Source of the DNA: Alligator mississippiensis
Taxonomy: Eukaryota; Chordata; Crocodylia; Alligatoridae
Reading direction: 5' to 3'
DNA: 64,000 bases
Assembly: GCF_030867095.1 (NCBI RefSeq)
Contig: NC_081824.1
Coordinates: forward strand, 116,940,162 to 117,004,161
The notes under the pieces are model-generated. The model made no database searches. It was not told the origin of the DNA and saw only the letters and a program-made list of their open reading frames with translations. Position 1 is the first letter of the stretch, and every line of letters starts with the position of its first letter. Shown here in pieces: positions 12,206-23,060 of this stretch. The position numbers and the translations under genes were made by a program.

Positions 12206-12433
12206 ATAGGGTCAGATCCTCCTCTACCACCTAGGTGCCTAAGTGTGATCTTATTCCACGATACTTGAGGCCTTGGCAAACTGTTAATATGAAATGTGAT
12301 TGGGTTCGCCTTCTCATTGCTGACACCTAAATAGATACAAAAATAGATTCATTAATAGATTTGCAGGTACTCAAGGAGGCTAATGTAGGATACCACTTAG
12401 GCACCTAGAAGATTAAGTAGGATCTGGCCCATA
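12206..12433. mobile_element. Chompy-like MITE
   Basis: The element at 12209-12430 (222 bp) has inverted termini: left GGGTCAGATCCTCCTCTACC, and the complement of the right GGGCCAGATCCTACTTAATC. Both ends continue into a shared CTAGGTGCCTAAGTG. ATA flanks both sides (12206-12208 and 12431-12433), as expected for a 3-bp Harbinger-type duplication. The ends resemble the Chompy MITEs described from crocodilians. Confidence 0.72.
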
Positions 12434-13330
12434 ACATTTCTTCCCTTTCCCATATGAGGACAGCTATACTGACACAAACACGATGGTATTGCCATAACTA
12501 TGTCCACACTCAGGATACTGTGACACCTAAACTGTGCCAATATGTGGTTAAACTTTCTAGGCTTCTCAGATTATTCCAATCATTGTAACTGTAGTAAAGT
12601 ACAGTGGAGTTCAATGGAGCTATGCCAGCTAAGGGTCCAGCTCTATGTTTAAACTGAAGCTGAGTAAATCATTTAATAAAGTATCTAAACATGTTCTTAA
12701 TTTAAATCATTATGGTTTTCCAAACCCAAACCTTTCATTTTACAGTCCTTTTCCTTCATGCAGCTTTGAAATTTCTCTGCATATTTCATTTGCCAAAAAA
12801 CCCAAACCCATCTCTGATGTATCCACAGTGATGTTAGGGAGGTTACAGCCAAGATGAATGTGGCCTAGTAAGGTCAAATATTTTTTTGCCATCAGTTGTC
12901 CATGGACCTTTTCAAACTAGAGCCTGCAAAACCAGCTTAGTACAACTTAAGACTTACATGAGTCTTTCATAAAATCTCTGCATTGAAAAGTTGCTAGATA
13001 ATTCTCTAGCTGGAAAGTGAAGGGAAAACTCAACTGGCAAGGAGTTCAAGGATGTGGGTGAGGAGGGTGTCTGGTGCTCAGTGGGGCAAAGTGGCAGGTT
13101 CTCTCCTGAACTGCAATTTGATTGGAGCAAGGGGAGGTAGGGTGCATCCGAGAACTTATCATAGCTCCTAACTCTTATCAGCTACTGTAGGCAGGCTTTG
13201 GATCTGGCTGTGGCATGAACTTCATCAGTTTGGAGAAAAGTGTATCTTGTACTAGCTGCATACAGCCTTTATTTATGGAACCATGTGGCACTTGAGTATT
13301 GATGGAATTCAGCTGCCCTCTCTCCTTGCC
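12434..13330. other. No feature recognised
   Basis: I see no gene or repeat signature. Confidence 0.4.
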
Positions 13331-13400
13331 CTGATGTCCAGGGCCAACCTTGCAGGTGGGCCATGTGGGCAATTGCCCAGGCCACCATGGTCAGGGAGCA

Positions 13401-13435
<35 letters not shown>

Positions 13436-13765
13436 TGATCAGCACACACTCGCAGTAGTGTTCTCGCCCTGGCCCATCCCACCCAATCCTTGTCCCAGGC
13501 AGGTGAAGTTTTGCCCAGCCCAGCCTGCCCTCACCTCCAGTTGCTGCTCAGGAAGATAACCATCCTGCTCTGGTCCACCCACTTTGCTCCCCCACAGCAG
13601 TGGCAGTGCCTGCCTCTGGAGAAGCAAGTCTCCCAATCCAACCCAGCAGTTCCCCCGGGGTTTTATTTCTGAAACTTTTGCTAATACTACTAAATACTTA
13701 AAGAAAAGGATCAAAAATATGAGTTCAGACAAGGCGCCATTTTCCCTAAAGCCAGCCCTGATGTC
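13331..13765. mobile_element. hAT-type element with embedded CA microsatellite
   Basis: The element spans about 13339-13757. The left end reads CAGGGCCAACCTTGCAGG, and the complement of the right end reads CAGGGCTGGCTTTAGGGA. CTGATGTC occurs at 13331-13338 and again at 13758-13765; the element's own terminal CTG seems to be merged with the duplication on the right. A pure (CA)n tract lies at about 13402-13432. No transposase motif is visible in either strand. Confidence 0.7.
13402..13432. repeat. (CA)n microsatellite
   Basis: An uninterrupted dinucleotide run of about 15 units inside the hAT-type element. It is likely to vary in length between individuals. Confidence 0.97.
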
Positions 13766-14930
13766 TCCTGATGTGATCCTAGATACAAGGGTGAAGAGAA
13801 TTACTATGCATTTTCTGTTACCACATGCTCAACAGAGTCATTTGATGTAAAATTTGCATAAAGGCATCAGGCCCAAAGACAGCCAGTTGAATTGGATCCT
13901 AAAAACTGAGCTTTCTGGCCTTCTTACCCAGTGTACTATCCTGCTAACTCAACAGAATCAACTATCTATTTCATTTTAAGAGCTTCAGACAAACAACATA
14001 GCTCATACATCTTACTAACATGAAGCATTTTTTTTTTAATTCCCTCTTACCCAGTTCCAACTGGAGTAGCAAGAGTGGCCAAGTGGCAACCAACACTTTT
14101 AGCTTTTGGGTAGTCCTGCTCTAGTGACTGGTCTGCACCAGCTGTCTCACTAATGACTGCAGCAGAAGGAACTTTTAAGGGGGGGAAAAACAAGATAGAC
14201 ACCATCTCAGCTACATAAGGATGAATGCGGAGACAATGGCCATTCGGTTTCTCTCTTCTACGCTGCCCTAATGGGCTGGCACAAACAACATCAGTGTCTG
14301 AGTGAAGAATACATTCACGTCTTTTTAATCCATTCCCAACTAAATCCCCATCATTATCTGCAGCCAGCAGTACATATAATTAAAGGGTTTATTTTTGTGT
14401 TACAAAACTTCTCTGTAATTATAGAGTATTTGTAAAGTGCAGCATTCCTGTAAGTATGTATGAAGAAGCAGGGTTCTCTGTCTCCCATCATATTACCTAC
14501 ATGTTCCTTTCCACCCTCATATGCCCACTTGCCATTAGCTCTGCATATACAACTTACTTTACATAAAGGTAAAAAAAATGGCTTGTTAAGTAACTTTGCT
14601 GCTCTTTGAGCCATGAAGCCTGTTACTGTGAAATCTGGCCTTGTGTCATCAGTCTTATGCATAAAGCTGAGCCACTGAAGTTTAAAATGTAGTGTTTTTA
14701 AGTGGAGTTCAGAGCAGGGAAAATTTTTCTAAAGAAGTTATAGTTTTCTGTCAGATGCTTCGCTGTAAACCAGAATTCTTTATTCTGGGCAGATAGAACA
14801 ATTGAAATCCAGGATCCCAACAGAGGCTGTAATAAAGACCTGAGAGTTTGAACTCCCTTTGTTCCTCTTGGATTCCCCTGTTTGGAATAAGGATTATTCC
14901 ATGTATCCTAAACAAAGAGGTGAAAACTAT
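13766..14930. other. No feature recognised
   Basis: No gene or repeat recognised. Short AT-rich open frames only. Confidence 0.4.
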
Positions 14931-15183
14931 GGGCATTTTTACATGTGTTCTGGGGATGGGAGGGTGTTTTAATTAATTAAAGCACCCACAGTGTCTTGTG
15001 TATCACTGTCCCCATGCTTCAAAATGGTGGCAGGGGCACTTTAACTAAAGCTCATCAAACGAGGACATTGATACACGAGACATGGAGGCTTCTGGCAGCG
15101 CACTAATTAGCATTAATTGAGTCTGTTCCAACACGCTGTAATTAGTGTGTCAGACCAGCCTCCCCACACATCTACAGGCACCC
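14931..15183. mobile_element. MITE with GGGCATTTTTACATG / GGGTGCCTGTAGATG ends
   Basis: The left end GGGCATTTTTACATGTGT and the complement of the right end, GGGTGCCTGTAGATGTG, form degraded inverted repeats related to those of the elements at 9637 and 58003. No matching 3-bp duplication is seen, so this is probably an old copy. Confidence 0.5.
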
Positions 15184-15846
15184 AAAGTTATTGATTGACA
15201 AAACCTTGCAGAAATCAGGAAACTGAGAACTGGGCGGACTTTATTCCATAGTATCGCATCATGTGACAGTGCAGCCAGCCTATTGGTTACACACATTCAT
15301 GTTTCTGAAACTCCTGTGAAAAACTAGCAGTAACTCACAAAACAAGTCTCTGTGACTTTTATGCTGTTAACTATTTGTCAATTGTGTTAATTTCCTGGGA
15401 CAGAGCTGTGTCATCTTGCATATATGAACAGCGAGTAACAAAATGGAACATTTGGCTCCATTAGAATATTAATATTAATAGAATTAATAATTAACAGATA
15501 ACATCCTTTGGTGTTATTCCTTTAGGTGGAGAGAATGACCAAAAATAGATATCTCTTTCGTTTGGTTCAAAATTAAAAAAAACCCCAAGTATTAACATAG
15601 CAGAAAACTGCTTATATTGGTCTTGAATTTTTTAAAAGTTGAACAGTAAAGCTTTTATGGAAATTGCCAATCACTGGTTGATTTGCCACTATCAAAGCTA
15701 ATAGGCACAGCCAGAACAGAAATCAGTTGTGATTTACCATTTTTAAATTTTGTTGCTTCCTCTACTTGTGAGATTTCTGTGGTGTCACAACGTAGCAAAG
15801 CATATCCTTTCCTAGTATAACTGCTGCAGCGTGGTTACAACCAGGG
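15184..15846. other. No feature recognised
   Basis: AT-rich DNA without a recognisable gene or repeat. Confidence 0.4.
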
Positions 15847-15953
15847 ACAGTTATGCTGTTGGTTTAAAACTTTGAGTGAACCAGGTGGGGTGCACTTGAA
15901 CCCCTGCTTTGATTCCTGGTCCACTCAAAGTTTTAACCCAATAGTATAACTGT
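15847..15953. repeat. Near-perfect palindrome (MITE-like hairpin)
   Basis: The arms at 15847-15885 and 15915-15953 are complementary with few mismatches. The left arm contains GGTTTAAAACTTTGAGTG, and the right contains CACTCAAAGTTTTAACCC. They enclose a 29-base loop. The same bases (ATAACTG, GCAGC) recur just outside the arms, so the symmetry may be larger. It could be a tiny foldback transposon or a hairpin RNA source. Confidence 0.75.
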
Positions 15954-16542
15954 GGCAGCAGCATTTCTATTCAAGCAGTGCTAAGGGCATCAATTGATGT
16001 GATGGCTCATTACAATCTGCTTGATCTCTTCTAAAGTCTTCATTCCATAGCTTTTAACAACGCTGTCTTCTTTTTAAAGGTCTTGATGGTCCACCAATCA
16101 AGCTATCCTTTGTTTTTTAACTTTTTAACTTTAATTGTTTTATCCACAAAAAGAAAAAGAAATGTGTTAAATTCAGCTTCTTAAAACATCAAGCACAGCC
16201 TACTCTATTAACTACTTTTCTTTTTCTGAGGTTATATAACAATTGGGACAACAGGGAGGTAAGATATTTATATATTACTTATTATTGAAATTTTTGTTAC
16301 TATTTAAGTTATAATGTGATTTTTTAAAGGTTCTTGTTATTCAGGTTACCACTCTCAACTGCTCGTAATTCCTTGACATGACTGCAACATAATTACTTTT
16401 ATATGAAAGAGCATATATATAATGAATTAGCATTCTTTTTTGATAAAGGCAAAAAGGCCATTAATTTTAGGCAAATTCTCCTGTATAAAGAGGTAGGAAC
16501 ACAGTAGTAAGAGAATCCCCAATAAACTAGATTTAACTTCTT
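15954..16542. other. No feature recognised
   Basis: AT-rich DNA. No gene or repeat recognised. Confidence 0.4.
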
Positions 16543-16750
16543 TCTAAACTAGAAAGAACTTCTTTACTCTTAGAATAATAGGATATAGGAGCAGACTGCC
16601 CAGGGAAGTGGTAGAATCTCTTCCACGCAAGGCTTTCAAGAGCAGGCTGCATAAACGTTTGGTATAAATGGTTTAGGAAAACCATTCCCACAGTCCAGGA
16701 CAGGGTTGGACTGATCATCCATGAGGTTCCCAACCCTATGACTCTATGAT
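16543..16750 (+). mobile_element. CR1 LINE 3' end, distinct subfamily
   Basis: It reads as the last stretch of CR1 ORF2: AGAACTTCTTTACTC, then GGAGCAGACTGCCCAGGGAA, then a short 3' UTR with GGTTGGACTGATCATCCATG. It ends in CTATGACTCTATGAT, a tail different from the ATCTATGA units of the 28, 50 and 62 kb copies. This marks another CR1 subfamily, closer to bird-type tails. Confidence 0.85.
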
Positions 16751-17330
16751 CCCCAGAATGTATAAACATTTCTGAATCTCCTCTACCAACCAGCTGAACT
16801 CTTTCCAGAGCATCTGAATAGTGCAAAGAAGCACGCCACTGAGCAAGATGGTGCTGTCTGTGAGAACATTCCTCTGGTTCTCTTGATGTACATATTTCAG
16901 CTAAAGTGAATGTCACTGAAGTCAGCTGGGACCCCACTAAACAGTTAGAAGGAAGTATTTCCTGTGCTCTGTAATTTTGGTGGCACATATGTAATTTCAC
17001 CCCAGGGTAGCTTTCCCAGGCTCTCTTCAGTTGCAAAAGAAAAAGGAACTATGAAAGAGTTGATTGCTGTGTTGCCAAAACTATCTATAATTTTCAGGTT
17101 TTATGAAAGGATCTGCCCCTGACTTTAAGAAAGATAAGTGAATGGAACAGTTGTTGGCAGGACAAAAATTGTAGAAAAGCACAAACTGCTCATTTTGTGC
17201 CAGCCACACACCATGAGTTAAAACATTTAGAGGAGTGGCATTTACCTAAAGATAGTTTTAAAATTTGAAGACTTGTTAATAAACATGATTTTAAAATCTA
17301 GTATTTTGTGGGGATAGAAAAGCTTCCTAT
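16751..17330. other. No feature recognised
   Basis: Between the CR1 tail and the GC-rich foldback I see no gene or repeat signature. Confidence 0.4.
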
Positions 17331-18090
17331 GTGAATACATTGTGCTGGACTCAGCTTTCCGGTGGCGGCAGGAGCAGCAGTTCCTTTTGGTCACTGCTGC
17401 CAGTGTCACCCCCACTGCTAGATCGAGCCTCACTGCCCTGCACCCACAGCCATGGGCACCAGATGGAGCAGGTGGACAGGCAGGCAGGGTCTCCATGGAG
17501 ACCAGCCCAGCAGCCCATGGGCAGGGCATGCTCGGCCGGGCAGATGGGATGAGGCTGCAGGTGGATGGGAGGTGGTATCTAGAAGTGGGATGGGCAGGCA
17601 GAGCCAGGACCGACACTGGGGCTGGGGTCACGGGGTGGTGACAGCACAGGGATGGGGCCCGGGGCAGAGCTGAGATCTACTCCCTGCACATCCCTGTCCG
17701 TAGAACCGGCACCCGTTGCACGGACGTACAGGAAGCAAGTCATGGCTCTGCCTTGGGGCTTGGCCCTGCACTGTCATCTCTCCACTATCGCAGCCCCAGC
17801 CCTGGCCCCACCTGTCTGTCTCACTCCTGGATGTCACTCTCCACCCACCCACAGCTCCATCCCATCTGTCTGGCCAAACATGCCCTGCCCACAGGGGTCC
17901 TGGCCGGTCTCCATGGAGACTGCCCCATTTCTGTCCAGCGTCCCTGTGGTGGGTGTACAGGCCTGGGCTAAAAAGGATCAATTGCCACCCACCACACCGC
18001 GCCAGCTCAGTACCACCCCCTCCTCCAGCCTGCAACAGCTCACCAAAACTCTTTATGTGGCCCTCCAGGCCAAATAATTGTCCACCTCTG
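17331..18090. mobile_element. GC-rich foldback element with hAT-like right end
   Basis: The segment forms an inverted repeat with arms at about 17485-17675 and 17727-17925. Landmarks such as GTCTCCATGGAGAC, GGGCAGGGCATG and CAGATGGGATG occur in both arms in opposite orientation. The right end reads, in complement, CAGAGGTGGACAATTATTTG, a typical hAT terminus. No matching left terminus or 8-bp duplication was found, so the left part may be lost or diverged. Open frames on both strands are artefacts of GC-rich sequence. Confidence 0.65.
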
Positions 18091-18944
18091 CACTACCCAC
18101 TCAAACACAAATACAACCTCACTAATGTGGCAGAAACTGTATCCTGAAGCAATCAGCAGAGTCCACCAAAGGATCCAATGCACACGCCCTCTGTCATTCA
18201 GGGCTTGCTCTCTGCTATTTAGTAGGCAAACTCAGTGCCCCAGTTTGGTTACATTCAGCCCACATGAGGCTGGTAGATGTAATTTATTCATTCCATGAGA
18301 ATTATCACCACTGAAAGCAACCAAACTGGTATGATTACCAGCCCCAGCCAGCACCCCTCAATCTAACATGTGGTGTCAGAAAGCTGACAGCAAACTGCTC
18401 ACCAAGGTGTTGCTAGTGCTACACTTACCACGGTTCCAGGGCCCTCCTGACTGCCCAGTAAAGAGCTGGATGGACAAAATCGACAATCTCTGAAAATATC
18501 ATCAGCTTGCTACAGCTAAGGGCTTCTGCCACTACCCACATTGTCACTATGCTGGAAAAACAACTTTCTGGATTCAGGCCTTTATAACCAGGTTGATAGG
18601 TGCAGGTGTGGCATGCTTCATTATGGCAAGACTAGTCATGCCTGGGACATTTTGGGCAGCCCTTGGTACACCTGCAAAGAATGTGCACACCTGCTGGATG
18701 GCTGCTCTTTTCATGATAAACTCAGCCTGCATGTTACAAGAAGGGTTGTGCAGTGGTTGTGAGCATAAATGCAAGCATCTAATAACTTGCATTTTCTGCA
18801 AGAGCATCTGGCACCTGTCCGTTAATAATTTGATCAACAAAGCACTGTTGTTATATCCCTCAATATATCACAAAGATACTATAAAAAAGCCTTGCCTTTC
18901 AATATATCCCTCAGTGCTTTTAACACTTTGTATAGCTGTATTTG
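18091..18944. other. Unknown segment with weak open frames
   Basis: The plus strand around 18440-18760 reads open for long stretches in one frame (for example SWMDKID, then AKGFCHYPHC, then a cysteine-rich tail), and the minus strand is also open at 18840-18574. I recognise neither protein. It may be a decayed pseudogene or transposon remnant. Confidence 0.25.
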
Positions 18945-19313
18945 TTCTAGATTGAGGTGCTCAATCCCCAGCTTGCAGGACAGATCCAGCCCATGGTCCT
19001 AGGTCTTCAAGCCTGTGGAGCTTTCTATGGGCACTGCTCCTCATCCCACCATGTAAGGCCAGGCAGGGGAAATGCTGGGCCCTGAGCCCCAATATCAATA
19101 TGCTGGAGTGGAAGTGGTTGGTGTTAGGCCCCCAGAGGCCAATCCCAGCATGTGGGGATGGGAGGGGCTGGTGCTGGGCCCCAGGAATCAACCTGTTGTG
19201 CTGGGGGCAGAAGGAGACACTGGTGAACCCCAGGACCTGATACTGGTGCCTGGGGACAGCCTGCCCCACTTATCTGGCTGGCAGGCAAAAGGTTGAGTAC
19301 TGCTGTTCTAGAT
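18945..19313. mobile_element. Short hAT-type element with perfect 8-bp duplication
   Basis: The element at 18953-19305 (353 bp) is flanked by TTCTAGAT at 18945-18952 and 19306-19313. The left end TGAGGTGCTCAATCCC and the complement of the right end, CAGCAGTACTCAACCTTTTG, form degraded inverted repeats related to the element at 11706. The GC-rich interior repeats a module around AGCATGTGGGGATGGG / GCTGGGCCCC. It is non-coding. Confidence 0.78.
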
Positions 19314-19424
19314 GACATCACTGGTATTAGTAGCACCCAGAACTATGCCAGTTGCTCCCCAAAAAGGCAGGATGGAGAGAAACAGTGTTAATCCAGATGC
19401 CCAGATTAATTTCCCTATTCTTCC

Positions 19425-19469
19425 TCACAATAGGGAACTGTGACCTTAGGAAGGTTATTTAACCTTTCT
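19425..19469 (+). mobile_element. MIR-type SINE, left part (interrupted)
   Basis: AACTGTGACCTTAGGAAGG followed by TTATTTAACCTTTCT matches the MIR 3' half. It stops at the 19470 insertion and resumes at 21363 with GTCTCAGTTCCCCATCTG, so the two pieces rejoin colinearly. Confidence 0.72.
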
Positions 19470-21365
19470 GGGCACATCCACATATGCAGGCATGTGCACT
19501 TGCAGCAGTTCAAATAGAATTAGCACAAATTTGTGCCAGAGATTTGTGCCTCAGCACACGTGTCTGAACGTACACTTTGGTGTGGGGCAAGTTGTGCTAT
19601 TTGGGGCAAACTGACCCTGCCCAGCTCTGGTACAAAAAGCTGCCCTGGCAAGCAGCTCAGGGCTACTTGCCCTCATGAAATTCTGAGGCCCAGCTAGTTG
19701 CTATCTGGGGACACTAGCCCCTTGTGCCAGCTGGGCTGCTGAAGCAGCCCTAACCTAGAGTGGCCCCTGCACCCTCTACCCACTACAGCAGTCTAGAAGT
19801 GGGGGCTACTGCCTAGCTGTGACCTGCTGCCACCTGCAAAAGCATCCACCCCCTTGGACCTGCAGCACCATGGCTGTGTGCCTGCCAGACCTGGACGGGG
19901 ACAACACGGGCACCTGGGCTGTGGTACAGATATTACAGCAGAGCCTCCTGCACCTCTGAGCCAGCTACCAGTAAGCCATGACTGCACAGTTGGCCTTCAG
20001 GCAGCACTGCTTTCATGTCTTCTGGTGCCCCTGCTCTGTCATCTGGGCAGCTATTGCCCAGAAGATGTGCTCCTTGCAGTGGCCCCTGCCTGCCCCCACT
20101 AGTTCCCTCCTGGCAGCAACTCTGTCCCAGCACAAGAACGTGAATCCAGCTGCAGCTGTCCCACCCGCTGCTTTGTGGCTCTGAGCAGCATCAGCCCTTG
20201 CTGTTCCGCTCCCTGTGCCTGTGCCGAGGCCCCAGCCAGCCCCATGCTGTTCCTGGGAAGCCTTTGACTGGGGCTCAAGGACTGGGTTGGGCAAGCCCCT
20301 TCCCTTCCAGGCTGGCCTCCCCCTGCTTAGACTGCTCTTGGCAGCCAAGGTTGGGGGGATTTGTGGGTGGGTATAGGTGTGGGGGTAGGGTTTGTGGGAG
20401 TGGGGTAGGGTTTGTGGGAGTGGGGTTTGTGGGGAGATATGGGGCTTGTGTGGGGGTTTGGGGTGGGGGTTTGGGATGGTGTGGGGTTTGTGGGTGGGGG
20501 GTTTGTGCAGGTGGTTTGGGGGTGTAGGGGGTTGTGGGTGTGGGGGGACTGTGTGGGGGTCAAGGGGACTGTGGGGATGGGGGTACTGCTCAGAAGAGGT
20601 GTGTCCCTTCCCCCCCTGCATGGCACACAGTCCACCCCCACAGAAGCAGTGGCTGTCGGGGCACTTGTGGGTGCACAGGACACATGTAGGTAGGACTGGG
20701 CCTGGCCTGATAGTGCACAGTTCCTGCCTGCAGTGCCAGGAGCCCCACGTGACAGCAAGTGTGGCCCACTCTTGTCTGAGAGCATGCGCCGGTGGGTGGG
20801 GCCAGTTCCCTGTGCCACGTGCATCCCCCAGTCTCAGGCAACACCGTGCAGCTGGGGTCTCTGCCAGGAGTAGCCACAAATACCCTGACAGCTGTTACAA
20901 CTGCGCCAGGGGGGCGGGGGGGGGGCGCTGTGTGCCATGTGTGAGGGAGGGAGGGATGACCCACCCCTACTGTGCAGTCTCCCCCACACTCACAGTCCCC
21001 CTCCCCCATCCCTACCTACCTGTTGCAGCCTTGCCCCACTCCTATTTGCCCTAGCATGCTGAGGCAGCATGCTGGAGCAGCAGGGACACATGGCAGCCAT
21101 AGAGATGCTCTGGCCATGTGCTAGAGCATTTCTCTGGAGGACCCAGCCTCTGGTTGCATCAGGGCATGCTCCAGGAGTGCGCCCTGTGCCCCTTTTTCCC
21201 AGTGGGTTATTTTTTAATACTGGGATTTCCTGGTATCAAATTTAGAGTCTGTGCTGCAAATATGCAGTGCAGAGAGCATTTTTTGTTCCTAGCATGCCTC
21301 TTGCGATGCAGACTACTGTGAAATGCTGCAACAGGCACATGCTTGCTCATCTGGATGCAGCCTCT
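19467..21365. mobile_element. 1.9-kb MITE-like element inside a MIR
   Basis: The element at 19470-21362 (1893 bp) begins GGGCACATCCACATATGC, and the complement of its end reads GGCTGCATCCAGATGAGC. TCT flanks both sides (19467-19469 and 21363-21365). Removing it restores an uninterrupted MIR, which supports both borders. It is far longer than typical MITEs and carries GC-rich cargo with a G-rich minisatellite at about 20343-20582. Long proline-rich or glycine-rich frames, such as the 288-codon minus-strand frame at 20879-20013, are the complement or sense of that minisatellite and not convincing proteins. No transposase motif was found. Confidence 0.75.
20343..20582 (+). repeat. G-rich minisatellite, G-quadruplex prone
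   Basis: About 240 bases of imperfect units of the type TGTGGG, GTGGGGTAGGGTT and GGGGGTTTGG. Dozens of G-runs of three to six are separated by short loops on the plus strand. It lies inside the 19470-21362 element. Confidence 0.85.
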
Positions 21366-21462
21366 GTCTCAGTTCCCCATCTGTATATAGCGCTAATAAC
21401 AGTTCTCTGCTTCACAGGAATACTCTAAGGATTAGGCACTCAGCGATATAAATGCCTGAGAT
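21363..21462 (+). mobile_element. MIR-type SINE, right part
   Basis: The text GTCTCAGTTCCCCATCTGTA, then TCTCTGCTTCACAGGAATAC, continues the MIR begun at 19425 and follows the usual MIR tail order. Confidence 0.7.
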
Positions 21463-21463
21463 G

Positions 21464-21492
21464 GAAAAAACAAAACAAAACAAAACAAAACA
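21464..21492 (+). repeat. (CAAAA)n tract
   Basis: An A-rich tract with CAAAA repeated about five times just downstream of the MIR piece. It may be a decayed tail or an independent microsatellite. Confidence 0.9.
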
Positions 21493-21601
21493 GTCAATGC
21501 CCTGGAGAGCTGCATTCAAAGATCCTGTCCAACCAGTTAATTCATATAGTCTTATTCCTCTACAAACCTGGAGCTCTCTGTAAGACAGCAATGCTCCTTA
21601 T

Positions 21602-22081
21602 GGCTGCGTACAGATGAGTGTGTATGTTTGGTTCCCTGGGGACAATTAGTAGCAGCACATCTTGGACTGCTGCTAGTTGTTCCTGGGGAACACCCATGTC
21701 ACATGCCCTCTGGTTCACAGTAGGTTATCTTGGGTTGGGTAGGGGAGGCTGGGGCCACCAACTGTGCTGGGCCCAGCAGCCTTACCTGGGATCCTGCGGG
21801 CTGGGGAAGCTGCAGCCATGGCACTCCTGCAGCCAGGACTCTGGCGAGCAGCTGGAGTGTGGCTCTGGCTGGCCAGGCACTGGTTTTGGGTGGCACATGC
21901 TGCCTCCACATGTGCTTTTTTTCTGCATGTGTTTTTTTTCAAACCAGGGATCTCTTGGGCTCAAAAACACCCCCAGGCTGCAAGGTAGCAGCATGGGAAA
22001 TGCTTGAATGTGCAGTGTGCAGCACTGCAGATGGGTCTGCGGTGCCACATGGTGTATGGCCGCACTCATCTGGACACAGCC
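21602..22081. mobile_element. MITE with ends related to the 19470 element
   Basis: This 480-bp element starts GGCTGCGTACAGATGAGTG, and the complement of its end reads GGCTGTGTCCAGATGAGTG, a strong inverted repeat. The flanks are TAT and TCT, so any 3-bp duplication is imperfect. A sub-hairpin lies at about 21630-21690 (CCCTGGGGACAATTAGTAGC against GCTGCTAGTTGTTCCTGGGG). The ends resemble those of the neighbour at 19470, but the interior does not. Confidence 0.68.
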
Positions 22082-22869
22082 TCTGTGTTTTAGAGTTTTA
22101 TGTGTGTTAGGGTCTGCTTATGCAATGTGTCCTCCAAGATATGGGCTTTGGATTGTCATGATGCAACAAATATGGATTATAGACAGTGAAAAAACACGGT
22201 AAATGATAACAGTTTCCTTTGCTTATTCAGCCAGGCTTTAGTGTGGTTATATTTTAAAACTGTGACATCTTATGATAATGTGTTTTTGTTCTGCTGTATC
22301 TGTTCAAGTGTTTTTGCAAATCAATTGGCATGACAGAATGGGGCAGTGCTACATAAATATAAATGAAGGACTACTATATTATCATTACAGTTATTCTATT
22401 CAGAATCTTCTGACTTGTTTTCCTTTTCTCTTGGCCTCCAACACTGCAGCTCCTTCCCTCTATGTCTACACTTTGTAACTCTTCAAAGCACTACCTGCTT
22501 AAGATTTCATAGTAGGGAAAATAACAAGTCACCTTGTGTTAAAAATGCACTCCCTGAAGTCACAGGAACTCTTCACTTCACAGGGTTAGGCATTCAAAAT
22601 CAGATTTTTGTTTTGGAAGGGCAAGGCTAGTTATTGTAAATTTAAATGCCAAAATAATACTAACGCTGTAGCTGCTGCCTGTTGATTCTGGATGAGTGAA
22701 TATTACATATTGCCATTGCCAAACTCTCCTTAAAGGAGATAAACATATATATAAAGTAGCAATAGTATTATCCTCCAGAAGTTACCAATTAAAAAGCAAA
22801 ACAAAACAGGATATGGTAGCTATATATGGATGGTACTTACATGGCTCCCATCATAGACCCCCCAGTCTG
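22082..22869. other. No feature recognised
   Basis: AT-rich DNA. No gene or repeat recognised. Confidence 0.4.
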
Positions 22870-23060
22870 GAATGTATTTGTCCTCACAGCATCCATTTTA
22901 CAGGTGGAGAGGAGGGGGATAGAGAGTAAGGCTCAAAGATATTTAGCTGGCTTACTGCTATTGAAATCATTGTTTGGGACTTGAATGACTTGTGCAAAGC
23001 AATTCAAGACATTTGTTGGGAGCAGGGAATTCAGACCAGAGTCTTCTGCTTTCCAAATCA
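22870..23060 (-). mobile_element. Probable MIR-type SINE remnant
   Basis: CATCCATTTTACAGGTGGAG, then CTTGTGCAAAGCAATTCAAG, then GAATTCAGACCAGAGTCTTC are in the order expected for the complement of MIR. It is degraded. Confidence 0.55.

Noticed and set aside
13378..13440. CRISPR or regulatory repeat around the CA run
   Set aside because: It is a plain dinucleotide microsatellite in a vertebrate-type window. There are no spacers.
20013..20879. 288-codon minus-strand open frame, proline- and histidine-rich
   Set aside because: Most of it is the complement of the G-rich minisatellite at 20343-20582, so the Pro/His/Thr repeats follow from base composition. It lies inside a non-autonomous element and has no domain I recognise.
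21464..21492. Poly(A) tail of a processed pseudogene
   Set aside because: The CAAAA tract follows a MIR remnant and no mRNA-like sequence precedes it.
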